DNA of 64,000 bases from CAZZKG01 sp964654825 (GTDB taxonomy: Bacteria > Gemmatimonadota > CAZMKB01), in NCBI GenBank assembly GCA_964654825.1, contig CAZZKG010000013.1:7921-71920 (forward strand), in the 5' to 3' direction. Both the position numbers and the translations under genes were made by a program. The notes below the pieces were generated by a model. The model ran no database searches and was not told the DNA's origin. It saw only the letters and a program-made list of their open reading frames with translations. Positions 26,247 to 35,650 of the stretch are shown here, in pieces; the first letter of the stretch is position 1; each line of letters starts with the position of its first letter.

Positions 26247-26569
26247 GGAAATTATCAGCCTCCGGTCGTTTGACATCCAGTACGGTTTGTGATACAATGG
26301 GAACTGTCCCTGGAGCATCTTTCACAATAATGTCCTGCGCTGCAGATCGTATGAGGTGTACTCATTGAGCTGATTCCAGCCAGATCTCTCGAGGGCGTTT
26401 TGTGGTCGACAAGCCTCAGTAAGCGGGGGAGGTTACTGGGCAGACCAACATCCCCGATGGAACAGGTGATTGCCGCGAGCGCCCTCACTGAAAATTTATT
26501 AAACCCTTTATGTTTTACTTCCTGAGGTACACGGGTAAAATTTCCCGAAGCTCTCCCGGTACTCTTTCT
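26247..26569. other. No gene found
   Basis: 323 bases between two minus-strand genes. A 77-codon minus-strand frame at 26255-26488 lacks family features and a ribosome-binding site. The cysteine desulfurase promoter should lie here but was not recognised. Confidence 0.45.
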
Positions 26570-26980
26570 CTACCTCTTGTGACAGGAATCACACTCCGTG
26601 GGGCCCCCAATTTCCTGATGGCAACCCATGCAATTCTCGTGGAGAGCGATTTTCCCTTCCGTCACGTGCATCGTGTGTGTCTCGTTTTTCAGGTGGCACT
26701 TCGTGCAGCTTTCCACGTGGTGGCATTCCACGCATTGTAATCCTATGTCTTCGATGTGATATTTGTGGTGGAATTCGATTTGTGTCCCATTGTTGTACTT
26801 TGTCTGGAAGACATAGAAGTCGTTTGGCTTACCCTTGGTGTGGTATTCCTGGAACTGCCTCGAGGTGACCTTACCCATATCGAAATTCTCCTCGCTCTCC
26901 TGAGCGTACGGAATGCTCAGCGCAAGGCCGACAACCAGGCCGACTGCTGCTCCTACAATGAGATAATACGTCGGTTTCAT
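26570..26980 (-). CDS. Tetrahaem cytochrome c3-like protein
   Basis: 136 residues from ATG 26980 (AAAGGA site). N-terminal signal anchor LIVGAAVGLVVGLALSIPYAQ, then four haem-binding sites, CVECHH, CTKCH, CMGCH and CDSCH, with extra His ligands (FHHKYH, THTMH) as in class III cytochromes c3. Periplasmic electron carrier. It is the last gene of the HybA-HybB-cytochrome operon, 4 bases after hybB, so it probably links the hydrogenase to other periplasmic redox partners. Confidence 0.9.
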   Translation of the reverse strand: MKPTYYLIVGAAVGLVVGLALSIPYAQESEENFDMGKVTSRQFQEYHTKGKPNDFYVFQTKYNNGTQIEFHHKYHIEDIGLQCVECHHVESCTKCHLKNETHTMHVTEGKIALHENCMGCHQEIGGPTECDSCHKR

Positions 26981-26984
26981 GCTT

Positions 26985-28130
26985 TTATCCTTTCGCCAGG
27001 GACAGTTCTTTTCGATGTTCGAATATGGGTAGATATTTGGCTGCGAGTGAGAACACGACAACACCCAGAATGATCAGGAAGAACGAAGTGAACACTTCAT
27101 AGAATGACGGATAATATTTGTTCCCCGTCATTGCTATCACAGCAGTAATCGAAACGTTGAACCTGTTGAACATCAACCCCACGACGACGGACACGGCGCT
27201 CCAGAATATTGACTTCTCACTGATTTTGCCAACGGGCCGGGAGAGCGCGTAGAGGGGGATGAAAAACAGGAGCTGCTCGATCCAGAAGAAATACGTCTCC
27301 ATCCTGTTTTTGAACAGGTACTGCACCGCGTCACGGCTGACGATATCCTGCACCCTGATCGACAGGAATACGATCAGCGATACGAAGAGGAACCGGGCGA
27401 GGTCCACGACAAGCCGTTTTTCGAGGCTTTCATTGAATGCCCGGGAACTGAGATGGGATTCGACGATGACCATGGCGAAACCGACCATGATCGCTGAGGT
27501 GAAAAACAGGATCGGCAGGAGGGGACTCCACCAGAGGGGGTGTACCTTCTCCGGCACGATGAGAAAGAGACTGCCGAGTGATGACTGGTGGAGTGTGGAC
27601 AACAACACTCCCATCATGACAAATACGATGGAAACGGATTTATACAGTTTGAGTGGACGATTCCAGCCCAATTTTTCGAACACGATAGGACTGAATTCGG
27701 CTGCAAGCACAATCGTGTAGAGCATCACACACCAGGCGACTTCGAACATCACGGAGTGCGGATTCCACATAACGACGGGGTGCCAGATCTGCCAGGGTCG
27801 ACCCAGGTCGAACATGAGGCCGGCGACGACCAGCAGATAACCGAGGAATGCCGTCAAAACAGAGGGACGAACGATTGCACGGTATCGTTCACTTCCCATG
27901 ATGTACGCCATCGCGGTCATGGTAAAACCACCGGCCGCCAGCGCTACTCCGCAGAGGACATCGAACGCTATCCATATGCCCCAGGGAAATGTGTCGTTCA
28001 GGTTGGTGACTCTGCCCAGCCCTCCCCAGAATCTCAGAAACGTCACGTAAACACCCATTGCAAGAACAATGGCGGCTAAAATCCTGAACGGCGTGAGTTG
28101 GAATTTTCTATTCCGGATCGAGACAGTCAT
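26985..28130 (-). CDS. hybB: HybB/NrfD-type membrane subunit of hydrogenase
   Basis: 381 residues with about ten membrane helices. NrfD/PsrC-family signatures: FPWGIWIAFDVLCGVALAAGGF at the N terminus, GRPWQIWHPVVMWNPHSVMFEVAW in the middle, and IEQLLFFIPLYALS. Such subunits exchange electrons with the quinone pool for a periplasmic partner without haem. It lies between HybA and the cytochrome c3, 5 bases after hybA. Confidence 0.9.
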   Translation of the reverse strand: MTVSIRNRKFQLTPFRILAAIVLAMGVYVTFLRFWGGLGRVTNLNDTFPWGIWIAFDVLCGVALAAGGFTMTAMAYIMGSERYRAIVRPSVLTAFLGYLLVVAGLMFDLGRPWQIWHPVVMWNPHSVMFEVAWCVMLYTIVLAAEFSPIVFEKLGWNRPLKLYKSVSIVFVMMGVLLSTLHQSSLGSLFLIVPEKVHPLWWSPLLPILFFTSAIMVGFAMVIVESHLSSRAFNESLEKRLVVDLARFLFVSLIVFLSIRVQDIVSRDAVQYLFKNRMETYFFWIEQLLFFIPLYALSRPVGKISEKSIFWSAVSVVVGLMFNRFNVSITAVIAMTGNKYYPSFYEVFTSFFLIILGVVVFSLAAKYLPIFEHRKELSLAKG

Positions 28131-28135
28131 AATCG

Positions 28136-29065
28136 TCAGCTCTCCTCTCCACCGGTAGAATCAGTGCTGCCACTGACATTTTTCGTCTTTTCTGTCATCT
28201 CTTCGAGCTCTATCCGTCGATTGATGATCCACCAGATACCGCAGAGCATGATAGCCCCGGTTCCGATGACATAAGGAATCTTCCTCATGACCTGCCAGGT
28301 GAGATGAGGGAACGGCTCTTCGCCAAGGTTTTCGGGCAGGCCGACGTCTTTGGCATTTAACGGAAGCAGGTACAATGTCGATGTCCCGCCGGCTTCTTTT
28401 TCACCGTAGATGTGATCCTGATATTTCTCCGGTTCTTTGTCGATTCGGCGACGTGCCTCCTCGAGGAGTGCATCCCTGGTATCGAACGTCGTGGCACCAA
28501 GAGGACAGACCCATGCGCAGGCCACTTCTTTCTGTTCCCGGACTCGATGCTGACACATGTCGCACTTGACGATACGAGGATTGCGGCTCCACCATTCATA
28601 TCGTGGGACCTTGAATGGACATGCCATCATGCAGTACCGGCAGCCGATGCACCTTGATTCATCATAGACAACCGCTCCGTAATCCAGTTTTGTAAGAGCT
28701 CCGACGGGACATACCGATACGCATGAAGGGTCCAGACAGTGCATGCAGAGACGTCTCATAAAGTAACCGTCCTTTTTCTGGACGACGGTCATCGATTTCG
28801 CGGAGAGCTCTTTTTCCATATCCGGCGGGAGTCCGTGCTCTTCTTTACAGAGTCTCACACAGGCAAGGCACCCGATACAACGGGTGGCGTCGAACAGGAT
28901 ACCCATATGAGCAGCGTCCGGTATCTCGACCAGACCCTCATGTTCGTCGTGATTTTCTTCTAAGTCTTGAGATCTCAGAGTGGTGGATGTGAAGAACCCC
29001 AGCATCCCGCCTGTTACACATCCCGCCACCAATTTGATGAATTCTTTTCTCGTAAATTCAGTCAT
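28136..29065 (-). CDS. hybA: HybA-type 4Fe-4S ferredoxin subunit of hydrogenase
   Basis: 309 residues. An N-terminal Tat-like signal (TRKEFIKLVAGCVTGGMLG; Arg-Lys instead of Arg-Arg), four cysteine clusters for [4Fe-4S] centres (CIGCLACVRLC, CMHCLDPSCVSVCP, CIGCRYCMMACP, CDMCQHR...CAWVCP), and a C-terminal membrane helix (YVIGTGAIMLCGIWWII) that anchors it in the membrane. It carries electrons between the hydrogenase small subunit and HybB. First gene of the minus-strand arm, divergent from the catalytic subunits; site AAGGTGG before ATG 29065. Confidence 0.92.
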   Translation of the reverse strand: MTEFTRKEFIKLVAGCVTGGMLGFFTSTTLRSQDLEENHDEHEGLVEIPDAAHMGILFDATRCIGCLACVRLCKEEHGLPPDMEKELSAKSMTVVQKKDGYFMRRLCMHCLDPSCVSVCPVGALTKLDYGAVVYDESRCIGCRYCMMACPFKVPRYEWWSRNPRIVKCDMCQHRVREQKEVACAWVCPLGATTFDTRDALLEEARRRIDKEPEKYQDHIYGEKEAGGTSTLYLLPLNAKDVGLPENLGEEPFPHLTWQVMRKIPYVIGTGAIMLCGIWWIINRRIELEEMTEKTKNVSGSTDSTGGEES

Positions 29066-29142
29066 ATCACCACCTTATTTATGTCCATATGAATAATAAC
29101 TGCCTCACTGTCGGATCGCAAGATACTCCCTCTCGATTCAAC

Positions 29143-29171
29143 TTGACAATCGGGGGTGATCGTGATAGTAT
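29143..29171 (+). promoter_or_regulatory. Sigma-70-type promoter of the hydrogenase structural operon
   Basis: TTGACA (29143-29148), 17-base spacer, TAGTAT (29166-29171). The start would be near 29178, leaving an unusually long leader of about 290 bases before ATG 29468. The 402-base divergent spacer shows no other gene. Confidence 0.5.
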
Positions 29172-29467
29172 TTTTAAATGCTGCACAGGGCAGTTTTTCC
29201 ATGCTTCATTAACAACCTCAACCCTGCAATTTCCAGCCGAAAGGCGGTATCAGCCAGTATATCCCGAAATAAAAATAAGACAGTGTTTGTTACATGCACT
29301 CCGGTTAAGACTCCGGAGCACGAGTTCCTCTCGCGAGTGTTAGACTGAAGGGGGCGCACGAAGGAACTTCTGAGAACGATGGAGTACACTTGAAGGGATA
29401 CCGAACCGCCACTCACCAAAACGATTCTTCAACTCTCGCCTTTCTACAACCTCAGCAAGGAGGTTCT

Positions 29468-30589
29468 ATGTCCGACCCCGGTAAATCGATCTGGCAGTCC
29501 ATGCAGGACAGGGGGTACACCCGGCGGGAATTCCTGCGCTTCTGCAGCTTCACAGCAGGTATTGCGGGGATTCACGCGACAGGCCTGGCACGTGTCGTTG
29601 AAGCTTTTGAGAACAAACCCCGTCCTCCTGTCATCTGGCTCCATTTCCAGGAATGCACCTGCTGCAGTGAATCATTCATTCGTTCCTCACATCCGATCGT
29701 CGCGGACGTCGTTCTGGATACCCTCTCTCTCGATTATACGGAAACCCTGCAGGCTGCCGCCGGGTTCCAGGCTGAGAAGTGTATGCACGACACGATCACA
29801 AACTTCGCCGGGCAGTATGTTCTTCTCGTTGAAGGGTCCGTGCCGATGAAAGATGAGGGTATTTACTGCATGATCGCAGGGAGATCCGCAGAAGATATTC
29901 TTCGGGAGGCCGCACGCGATGCCGCGGCAGTCATCGCATGGGGCAGTTGTGCGTCAAATGGATGTATCCAGAGTGCCAACCCCAACCCGACTAATGCAAC
30001 ACCCATTCACAAAATCCTGGATCAGCCGGTCATCAACGTTCCCGGTTGTCCTCCGATCGCTGATGTCATGACAGGTGTTGTGACCCACGTGCTGGCACTG
30101 GGGCGTATTCCCGAACTCGACAGCCAGGGCCGGCCGAAGGAGTTCTACAGCCGCCGCGTTCACGACACGTGTTACCGCAGGCCATACTACGACGCGGGCC
30201 TGTTTGTAGAAGTGTGGGATGATGAAAAAGCGCGAAAAGGCTACTGTCTCTACAAGATGGGGTGCCGCGGCCCGGTGACCTACAATGCCTGTTCTGTGAC
30301 CAGGTGGAATGAGGGTACCAGTTACCCCATCCAGTCCGGACACGGCTGCATTGGATGCAGTGAGAACGGTTTCTGGGACAATGGGCCGTTCTACCGCCAC
30401 CTGGCTTCATTCCCCGGGTTCGGTATCGAGAGTACTGCTGATACCATCGGAGTCGTAGTTGGTGCAGGGGTCGCAGTCGGCGTGACTGCTCACGCTATTA
30501 CCACGAACATCCGGAAACGGAAACTCATAAACGAACACATAGAGGAATCCGTTCCTGAGAAGGGTTCTGAGGAAGGAGATGATAGCTGA
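29468..30589 (+). CDS. [NiFe] hydrogenase small subunit with six-cysteine proximal site
   Basis: 373 residues, ATG 29468 after AAGGAGG. A Tat signal (TRREFLRF) exports the folded complex. Iron-sulfur ligands: ECTCCSES (three Cys), GSCASNGC (two Cys) and VPGCPP near the proximal cluster, then HDTCYRRP, GYCLYKMGC, and a medial set ending GCIGC. The extra Cys in CTCC and in ASNGC, which are Gly in standard enzymes, are the pair that makes the [4Fe-3S] cluster of oxygen-tolerant group 1 hydrogenases. A C-terminal helix (TIGVVVGAGVAVGVTAHAI) anchors it in the membrane. Overlaps the large-subunit start by one base. Confidence 0.94.
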   Translation: MSDPGKSIWQSMQDRGYTRREFLRFCSFTAGIAGIHATGLARVVEAFENKPRPPVIWLHFQECTCCSESFIRSSHPIVADVVLDTLSLDYTETLQAAAGFQAEKCMHDTITNFAGQYVLLVEGSVPMKDEGIYCMIAGRSAEDILREAARDAAAVIAWGSCASNGCIQSANPNPTNATPIHKILDQPVINVPGCPPIADVMTGVVTHVLALGRIPELDSQGRPKEFYSRRVHDTCYRRPYYDAGLFVEVWDDEKARKGYCLYKMGCRGPVTYNACSVTRWNEGTSYPIQSGHGCIGCSENGFWDNGPFYRHLASFPGFGIESTADTIGVVVGAGVAVGVTAHAITTNIRKRKLINEHIEESVPEKGSEEGDDS

Positions 30590-32307
30590 TGGCACGCCGA
30601 ATCGTAGTCGATCCGATCACACGCATCGAGGGGCATCTGAGAATAGAAGCTGTCGTCGACAACGGTGTAATAACCGAAGCGTACAGTTCCGGCACCATGG
30701 TCCGTGGTTTCGAAAAGATTCTGAAAGGACGTGACCCGCGTGATGCCTGGGCATTCACGGAGCGGGCCTGCGGAGTCTGTACAACTGTTCATGCGCTCGC
30801 GAGTGTGCGGACCGTGGAGGACGCTCTCGGGATTTCGGTACCGAAGAATGCAGAGCTCATCAGAAATCTGATGTTCTGTGCCCAGATGGTGCAGGACCAC
30901 GTGGTCCACTTCTACCACCTGCACGCACTCGACTGGGTCGATGTCGTCAGCTCGCTTTCAGCCAGTCCGGAGGAGACTTCCCGGATCGCACAGGCGATCT
31001 CGCGATGGCCGAAAAGTTCACCGAAGTATTTTGCCGACGTTCAGAATCGTGTCAAAACTTTCGTGGAATCCGGGCAACTCGGCATTTTTGCAAACGGCTA
31101 CTGGGGTCATCCCGCGTACAAGCTGCCCCCGGAGGTAAATCTGCTGGCCGTAGCTCACTACCTCGAAGCTCTCGAGTGGCAGAAGGAGCTGGTCAAGATA
31201 CACACGATTTTCGGTGGGAAGAACCCGCATCCGAACTATCTCGTGGGTGGTGCACCCTGCTCGATCAATACCGAGGAAGTCAACGCGATCAACATGGAGC
31301 GTCTCAACCATGCAGGTAAACTCATCAAGGATGCGATTGTGTTCGTCGAGCAGGTTTACATTCCGGATCTCCTCGCTGTAGCCGGCTTTTACAAAGACTG
31401 GGCGAAAGTCGGCGGGGGGTTGAAAAACTACCTCGTATACGGTGATCTCCCGACACGCGGATACAACCAGCCCGATTCCTTCAAGTTTCCTAGAGGCGCG
31501 ATTATCGACCGGAATCTGAGCGAAGTACACGAAGTCAACGGGAAGGATTCGGAAGAGATCAGGGAGTACATCTCTCACTCGTGGTATCGTTACTCGAAGG
31601 GTGATGAAGCAGGGTTACACCCCTGGGACGGTGAGACAGAATTCAATTACACCGGTCCGAAACCACCCTTCGACCACCTGGATGTCGAAGGGAAGTACTC
31701 CTGGCTCAAAACACCGCGCTGGAAGGACCGCCCGATGGAAGTCGGGCCACTCGCACGGATGCTAGTAGCATACGCCTCCGGCCGCGAGGATGTGAAGGAA
31801 GTGGTGACTGAAGCTCTGGGGCATCTCGAGGTGCCGGTCACCGTTTTGTTCTCGACCCTCGGCCGTACTGCTGCCAGGGGTCTCGAGACACGGCTCGTCG
31901 TACACTGGATGAAGGAGTTCTATGATGAACTGCTCACCAACATCAAAGCCGGCGACGTCCGAACTTTCACGCGGGAGAAATGGGATCCATCCACCTGGCC
32001 GCCGACTGCGGAAGGAGTAGGTATGACAGAGGCACCGCGCGGCGCCCTGGCCCACTGGATCCGTATCAGGGATAAAAAAATAGAAAATTACCAGCTCGTG
32101 GTTCCGAGCACCTGGAACGCATCACCCCGGGATGGGAAAGGGCAGCGTTCCTCGTATGAAGAAGCACTCATCGGCAGCCCCGTGGCTGATGTCGATCAGC
32201 CGGTCGAGATACTCAGGACCATACACTCCTTCGACCCCTGCATCGCCTGCGCTGTGCACCTGTACGATCCTCGCGGTGAACACGTGCACACCGTGCAGTT
32301 TTACTAG
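30589..32307 (+). CDS. [NiFe] hydrogenase large subunit
   Basis: 572 residues; ATG 30589 overlaps the small-subunit stop (TGATG). Nickel ligands are in RACGVC (L1) and DPCIACAVH (L2); the 15 residues after that His (LYDPRGEHVHTVQFY) are the peptide removed on maturation. RIEGHLRIE and GGAPC mark a group 1 uptake-type enzyme. It oxidises H2 on the periplasmic side with electrons passing to the small subunit. All L2 cysteines are Cys, so this is not a [NiFeSe] enzyme. The matching protease gene is three positions downstream. Confidence 0.96.
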   Translation: MARRIVVDPITRIEGHLRIEAVVDNGVITEAYSSGTMVRGFEKILKGRDPRDAWAFTERACGVCTTVHALASVRTVEDALGISVPKNAELIRNLMFCAQMVQDHVVHFYHLHALDWVDVVSSLSASPEETSRIAQAISRWPKSSPKYFADVQNRVKTFVESGQLGIFANGYWGHPAYKLPPEVNLLAVAHYLEALEWQKELVKIHTIFGGKNPHPNYLVGGAPCSINTEEVNAINMERLNHAGKLIKDAIVFVEQVYIPDLLAVAGFYKDWAKVGGGLKNYLVYGDLPTRGYNQPDSFKFPRGAIIDRNLSEVHEVNGKDSEEIREYISHSWYRYSKGDEAGLHPWDGETEFNYTGPKPPFDHLDVEGKYSWLKTPRWKDRPMEVGPLARMLVAYASGREDVKEVVTEALGHLEVPVTVLFSTLGRTAARGLETRLVVHWMKEFYDELLTNIKAGDVRTFTREKWDPSTWPPTAEGVGMTEAPRGALAHWIRIRDKKIENYQLVVPSTWNASPRDGKGQRSSYEEALIGSPVADVDQPVEILRTIHSFDPCIACAVHLYDPRGEHVHTVQFY

Positions 32308-32322
32308 AGAAAGGAGACTGCC

Positions 32323-33012
32323 ATGGCTGAGATGGATCATGCAGGGTACCACCGCATTTACGTCTGGGAGTTTCCGGTACGTATCTACCACTGGATCAAC
32401 GCGATCAGTGTCGCGATCCTCATCGTCACCGGTTACCTGATCGGTAATCCCCTGGCGATCTCCTACTCGAACGAAGCGTACCAGCAGTACTGGTTCGGCA
32501 CGGTCCGTTTTGCCCATTTCGTCACTGCCTTCGTCTATTTCTTCAACTTCCTGTTCAGGTGTTACTGGGGATTTGTGGGCAACCGGTATGCCAGGTGGAA
32601 CAACTTCATCCCGCACACGACGGGGCAGTGGAAGGAAATTCTCGAAGTCCTGAAGGTAGACATCCTGCAAACCAAGATTCGCGGGATGATCTCCATCGGT
32701 CACAACGCGCTCGCCGGGTTCATCTACTTTCTCTCATTTCTGGTATTTCTGTTCCAGGCAACGACCGGCTTCGCGCTTTACTCGAGCATGAGTACTTCAC
32801 TTCTCCCTCGTATGTTCGCCTGGATCGTCCCTGTCATGGGGGGGGACTTTGCTGTCCGGCAGTGGCACCATGTATTCATGTGGTTCTTCGTCGTATTCGT
32901 CATCATCCACACTTATCTCGTTTTCTATCACGATTACGTCGAGGGCAGGGGAACCACGTCATCGATGGTAGGCGGGTGGAAATTCGAGAGAAAAGATGTG
33001 CTCGAGAAGTAA
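32323..33012 (+). CDS. Hydrogenase b-type cytochrome subunit (HyaC/HoxZ-like)
   Basis: 229 residues, four membrane helices. Family motifs: YVWEFPVRIYHWINAISV (haem His), RFAHFVTAFVYFFNFLFR, GHNALAGFIYFLSFL and RQWHHVFMWFFVVFVIIHTYL. It takes electrons from the small subunit into the quinone pool through two b haems. It sits 15 bases after the large subunit (AGAAAGGAG site). Its presence together with HybA/HybB gives the enzyme two possible membrane partners. Confidence 0.93.
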   Translation: MAEMDHAGYHRIYVWEFPVRIYHWINAISVAILIVTGYLIGNPLAISYSNEAYQQYWFGTVRFAHFVTAFVYFFNFLFRCYWGFVGNRYARWNNFIPHTTGQWKEILEVLKVDILQTKIRGMISIGHNALAGFIYFLSFLVFLFQATTGFALYSSMSTSLLPRMFAWIVPVMGGDFAVRQWHHVFMWFFVVFVIIHTYLVFYHDYVEGRGTTSSMVGGWKFERKDVLEK

Positions 33013-33457
33013 CAGTGTCCTCATTCTCGGAATCGGTAATATTCTGATGGGGGATGAGGGTGTCGGTGTTCATGTCATCAGGCATCTACAGGGCATGCGT
33101 CTGCCTGAAAATGTTGAGTGTCTCGATGGAGGAACCGGCAGCTTGATTCTGCTCGAACCGATGCAGAGTGCCGGAAAAATCGTTTTGATCGATGCGATGG
33201 TGGACGGCTCTCCTCCCGGCTCCGTGCGACGTCTCTGTCCTCGCTTTTCGAAAGATTATCCACGGACCCTCACCGCGCATGACATAGGTCTGAAAGATGT
33301 TCTTGATGCCTTCTACCTCCTCGGTGGATCCCCTGATATCGTCCTCTTCGCCGTGTCCATCGTTCCGCCCAGAGAACTGGATACGGAACTTTCGCATGAT
33401 GTAGCATCTCTCGTCCCCGAACTGGCAGACGCTGTTCTGAGGGAGGCCACAGGATAA
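32996..33457 (+). CDS. Hydrogenase maturation protease (HyaD/HupD-like)
   Basis: 153 residues, overlapping the cytochrome gene by 17 bases. Signature GIGNILMGDEGVGVHVI (Glu and Asp that bind nickel), LDGGTGSLILLEP, VLIDAMVDG and HDIGLKDVL (His ligand). It cuts the C-terminal peptide from the large subunit after nickel is inserted. Last gene of the plus-strand hydrogenase operon; hyp genes are not in the window. Confidence 0.93.
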   Translation: MCSRSNSVLILGIGNILMGDEGVGVHVIRHLQGMRLPENVECLDGGTGSLILLEPMQSAGKIVLIDAMVDGSPPGSVRRLCPRFSKDYPRTLTAHDIGLKDVLDAFYLLGGSPDIVLFAVSIVPPRELDTELSHDVASLVPELADAVLREATG

Positions 33458-33481
33458 TACTCCGGGACTGTCCGGGCAGTC

Positions 33482-35383
33482 TCATTTCGGGCAGCGTACG
33501 ATTTCCGCAGCCACTGCCGGACGTGTCGTACATCGTGTTATCGGGTAGTCTCCCACTCCGGGTGTCTTGTACGCGGAGTGCTCCCAGAAGAATTCTGCCT
33601 TTGAATTTTCGTCCTCGAGGAAATCAGGGTCGCACTCTCCCTTCTCCTTGAATTCTTCGGCGATCTCTGGATGGTCCATCAATTTCTCACCAAGTTTGGC
33701 CAGTGCCCAACCTTCACGGATTTTCGGGTCGGTAGTAATATTGTTCATCCGGTTCCAGGCAAGAAGGCCGTCGATACTTTCGGGTTCCAGGAGCAGAGCG
33801 GTTATCTCGCACGCCGGCTGGTCCATTCCCACCAGATAGGTACCCGCCGGGTAATTCATTGTGCGAAGATCCGACTTCTGTATGGTTGGTGTAGCAAGTA
33901 GATGACCCTGGTAAGGAGTGTCGCGGAAAGAGAGCGAGTCGACGTGATAGACTTCAACCTCGGCCGCAAACGATTCGACAGCTCGTTCCACACGGATGCC
34001 ATGCAGAAGAAGGTGATCTACCACCAGTGAGCCGTACTCGGGGGGAATGAGGTAGGCGGCGGGTCTCGTAACCGATCTGGTTACCACGATGGAGTCCGAG
34101 AGCGGGACAACGTAATCACGCGGTTTCCGTGTGTAGGTCAGGATCTCCATGCCGGTTCTGTCGTCCTTCACTGCTTTCATTTTCCATCCTTCGATGGCAA
34201 TCGTCCTCCCCGATGGTATGGAGCTCATCTCGAGCACAACGGCGTCGTCCTGATTATACACGGATCCCCGCCTGATGAGCTCCCCTGTGGCCTTATCCAC
34301 AGCTCTGACGATTTCGTCACCATTGAGGTTGACATATTGAAATATGTTTTTGAGGAAGTGGTAGGTTGCCATCACACGGGTCTCGAAATCTTTGTGGGAG
34401 TGAGCTTCCGATAGGAGAGCGAGCCTCCCGTGCGTGGCAACGTATGAAGTGCAGAGACGGGGATACGGCGGATAGATTTTAAATCCCAGCTCGGGCTTGG
34501 TTTTATCGAGAAGCCCGCCGTAATGCTGAATGGGGTATCCGGCTTTACGCATTTTCGGAGCTATCGTGTCGATCATTTCATCGAGAGTCTGTTCGAGGAC
34601 TGCGGGCATGGTGGGGTGGTGGTCGTAAAGGTAATTCAGGGCGTATCGGTGGTCGTAACCGTCTGTTGTGTGGGTGTCTATGGTCAGGTGGGGCTGCCAT
34701 CGGGTGAAGAGGTCGCTCACCCAGGAACGGATTTCAGGAGTTTCGAGCTTCATAAAATCCCGGTTGAGATCAAACCCGAGAGCGTTGGCTCGAAATCCCA
34801 TCCCCCCTTCAGGTCCGTTCTGGTTGAGCCTGTTGTACAGGCTCACGTTCTCGTGCCCGTCTACGTTCAGGACAGGAACCACGAGTATCACCATGTGTCC
34901 CAGGAGGTCCCCGAGATCACCTCGGATAATTTCGCGCATCAGCATGAGCGAAGCTTCCTTACCACAGATTTCGCCTGAGTGGATCCCGTTCGAAATGAGT
35001 ACAACCGGCTTCCCGCTCTGTGACGCCTCTCCCGGCGAAAATAGTCCGTCACGACTGAGCACGGCGACATAGAGAGGACGGCCCTGAGAGGATTCACCGA
35101 ATTTCTCGAGCCTGACATAAGGGGACCCCCGCTGCAGCTGACGGATGAATTCGATTGTATTCTCATAACTGGTAGTTTCCCTGAATTCCGTCATCTCGGC
35201 TCTTGTCTCGAGGGAACTGAGCTTCTCTCCCCGACAGTTTTCCGGCGACATCAGACTCGTGATCGTGAAAAACACACAGCCTGCGATCAAAATAGCCGGA
35301 GATATAAAATCATCGGGAAACAAGGAAAATTTTCTTCTGAATGGTACTCTGTCCGTTCTGCAGATCCTCGACGATTTTTTCAT
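33482..35383 (-). CDS. Exported M14 zinc carboxypeptidase family protein
   Basis: 633 residues from ATG 35383 (CGGAG seven bases upstream; the frame runs back to 35515 with unlikely sequence). N-terminal hydrophobic segment (PAILIAGCVFFTITSLM) for export. The M14 zinc signature is NGIHSGEICGKEA (HxxE), then VPVLNVDGHE, NRDFMKLETPE and IDTHTTDG (third ligand region). About 300 further residues form a C-terminal domain seen in large FCB peptidases. It should remove C-terminal residues from peptides. Convergent with the hydrogenase operon. Confidence 0.85.
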   Translation of the reverse strand: MKKSSRICRTDRVPFRRKFSLFPDDFISPAILIAGCVFFTITSLMSPENCRGEKLSSLETRAEMTEFRETTSYENTIEFIRQLQRGSPYVRLEKFGESSQGRPLYVAVLSRDGLFSPGEASQSGKPVVLISNGIHSGEICGKEASLMLMREIIRGDLGDLLGHMVILVVPVLNVDGHENVSLYNRLNQNGPEGGMGFRANALGFDLNRDFMKLETPEIRSWVSDLFTRWQPHLTIDTHTTDGYDHRYALNYLYDHHPTMPAVLEQTLDEMIDTIAPKMRKAGYPIQHYGGLLDKTKPELGFKIYPPYPRLCTSYVATHGRLALLSEAHSHKDFETRVMATYHFLKNIFQYVNLNGDEIVRAVDKATGELIRRGSVYNQDDAVVLEMSSIPSGRTIAIEGWKMKAVKDDRTGMEILTYTRKPRDYVVPLSDSIVVTRSVTRPAAYLIPPEYGSLVVDHLLLHGIRVERAVESFAAEVEVYHVDSLSFRDTPYQGHLLATPTIQKSDLRTMNYPAGTYLVGMDQPACEITALLLEPESIDGLLAWNRMNNITTDPKIREGWALAKLGEKLMDHPEIAEEFKEKGECDPDFLEDENSKAEFFWEHSAYKTPGVGDYPITRCTTRPAVAAEIVRCPK

Positions 35384-35561
35384 GGAAAGACTCCGGAATA
35401 AGTAATTGTAAGAGAGCCATGCGCTCAGACAGGATAGTAAACACCCGTCGGCTAATATCTGATGATGATAGATATTGAGGAGGGAATTGTCAATGGAGAG
35501 AAATCCATCTGACAAAATCCATCCGATGGTTGACAGTTCTTTCGATTCGTGATATCATCTG

Positions 35562-35636
35562 AATAAATAGGGACAGTCACCATTTTTATCACCATCATTT
35601 ATTTTTTTCAATAAATGGTGACTGTCCCTATTTATT
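35562..35636. repeat. Palindromic intergenic repeat, copy 3
   Basis: Left arm AATAAATAGGGACAGTCACC, right arm its inverse ending CCCTATTTATT, AT-rich core with a second CACCAT block. It ends 14 bases before the start of the next gene, and the longer frame of that gene (35615) would start inside the repeat. Confidence 0.85.
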
Positions 35637-35650
35637 CTAGAGAAGAAAAG

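Noticed and set aside
30589..32307. [NiFeSe]-type large subunit
   Set aside because: The DPCIACAVH site has Cys codons at both positions; no TGA is present.
9820..35636. The three palindromes as parts of a CRISPR array
   Set aside because: Copies are kilobases apart, without regular spacers or cas genes.
35615..35650. Earlier start for the 517-residue protein
   Set aside because: It begins inside the palindromic repeat and adds no protein-like sequence.
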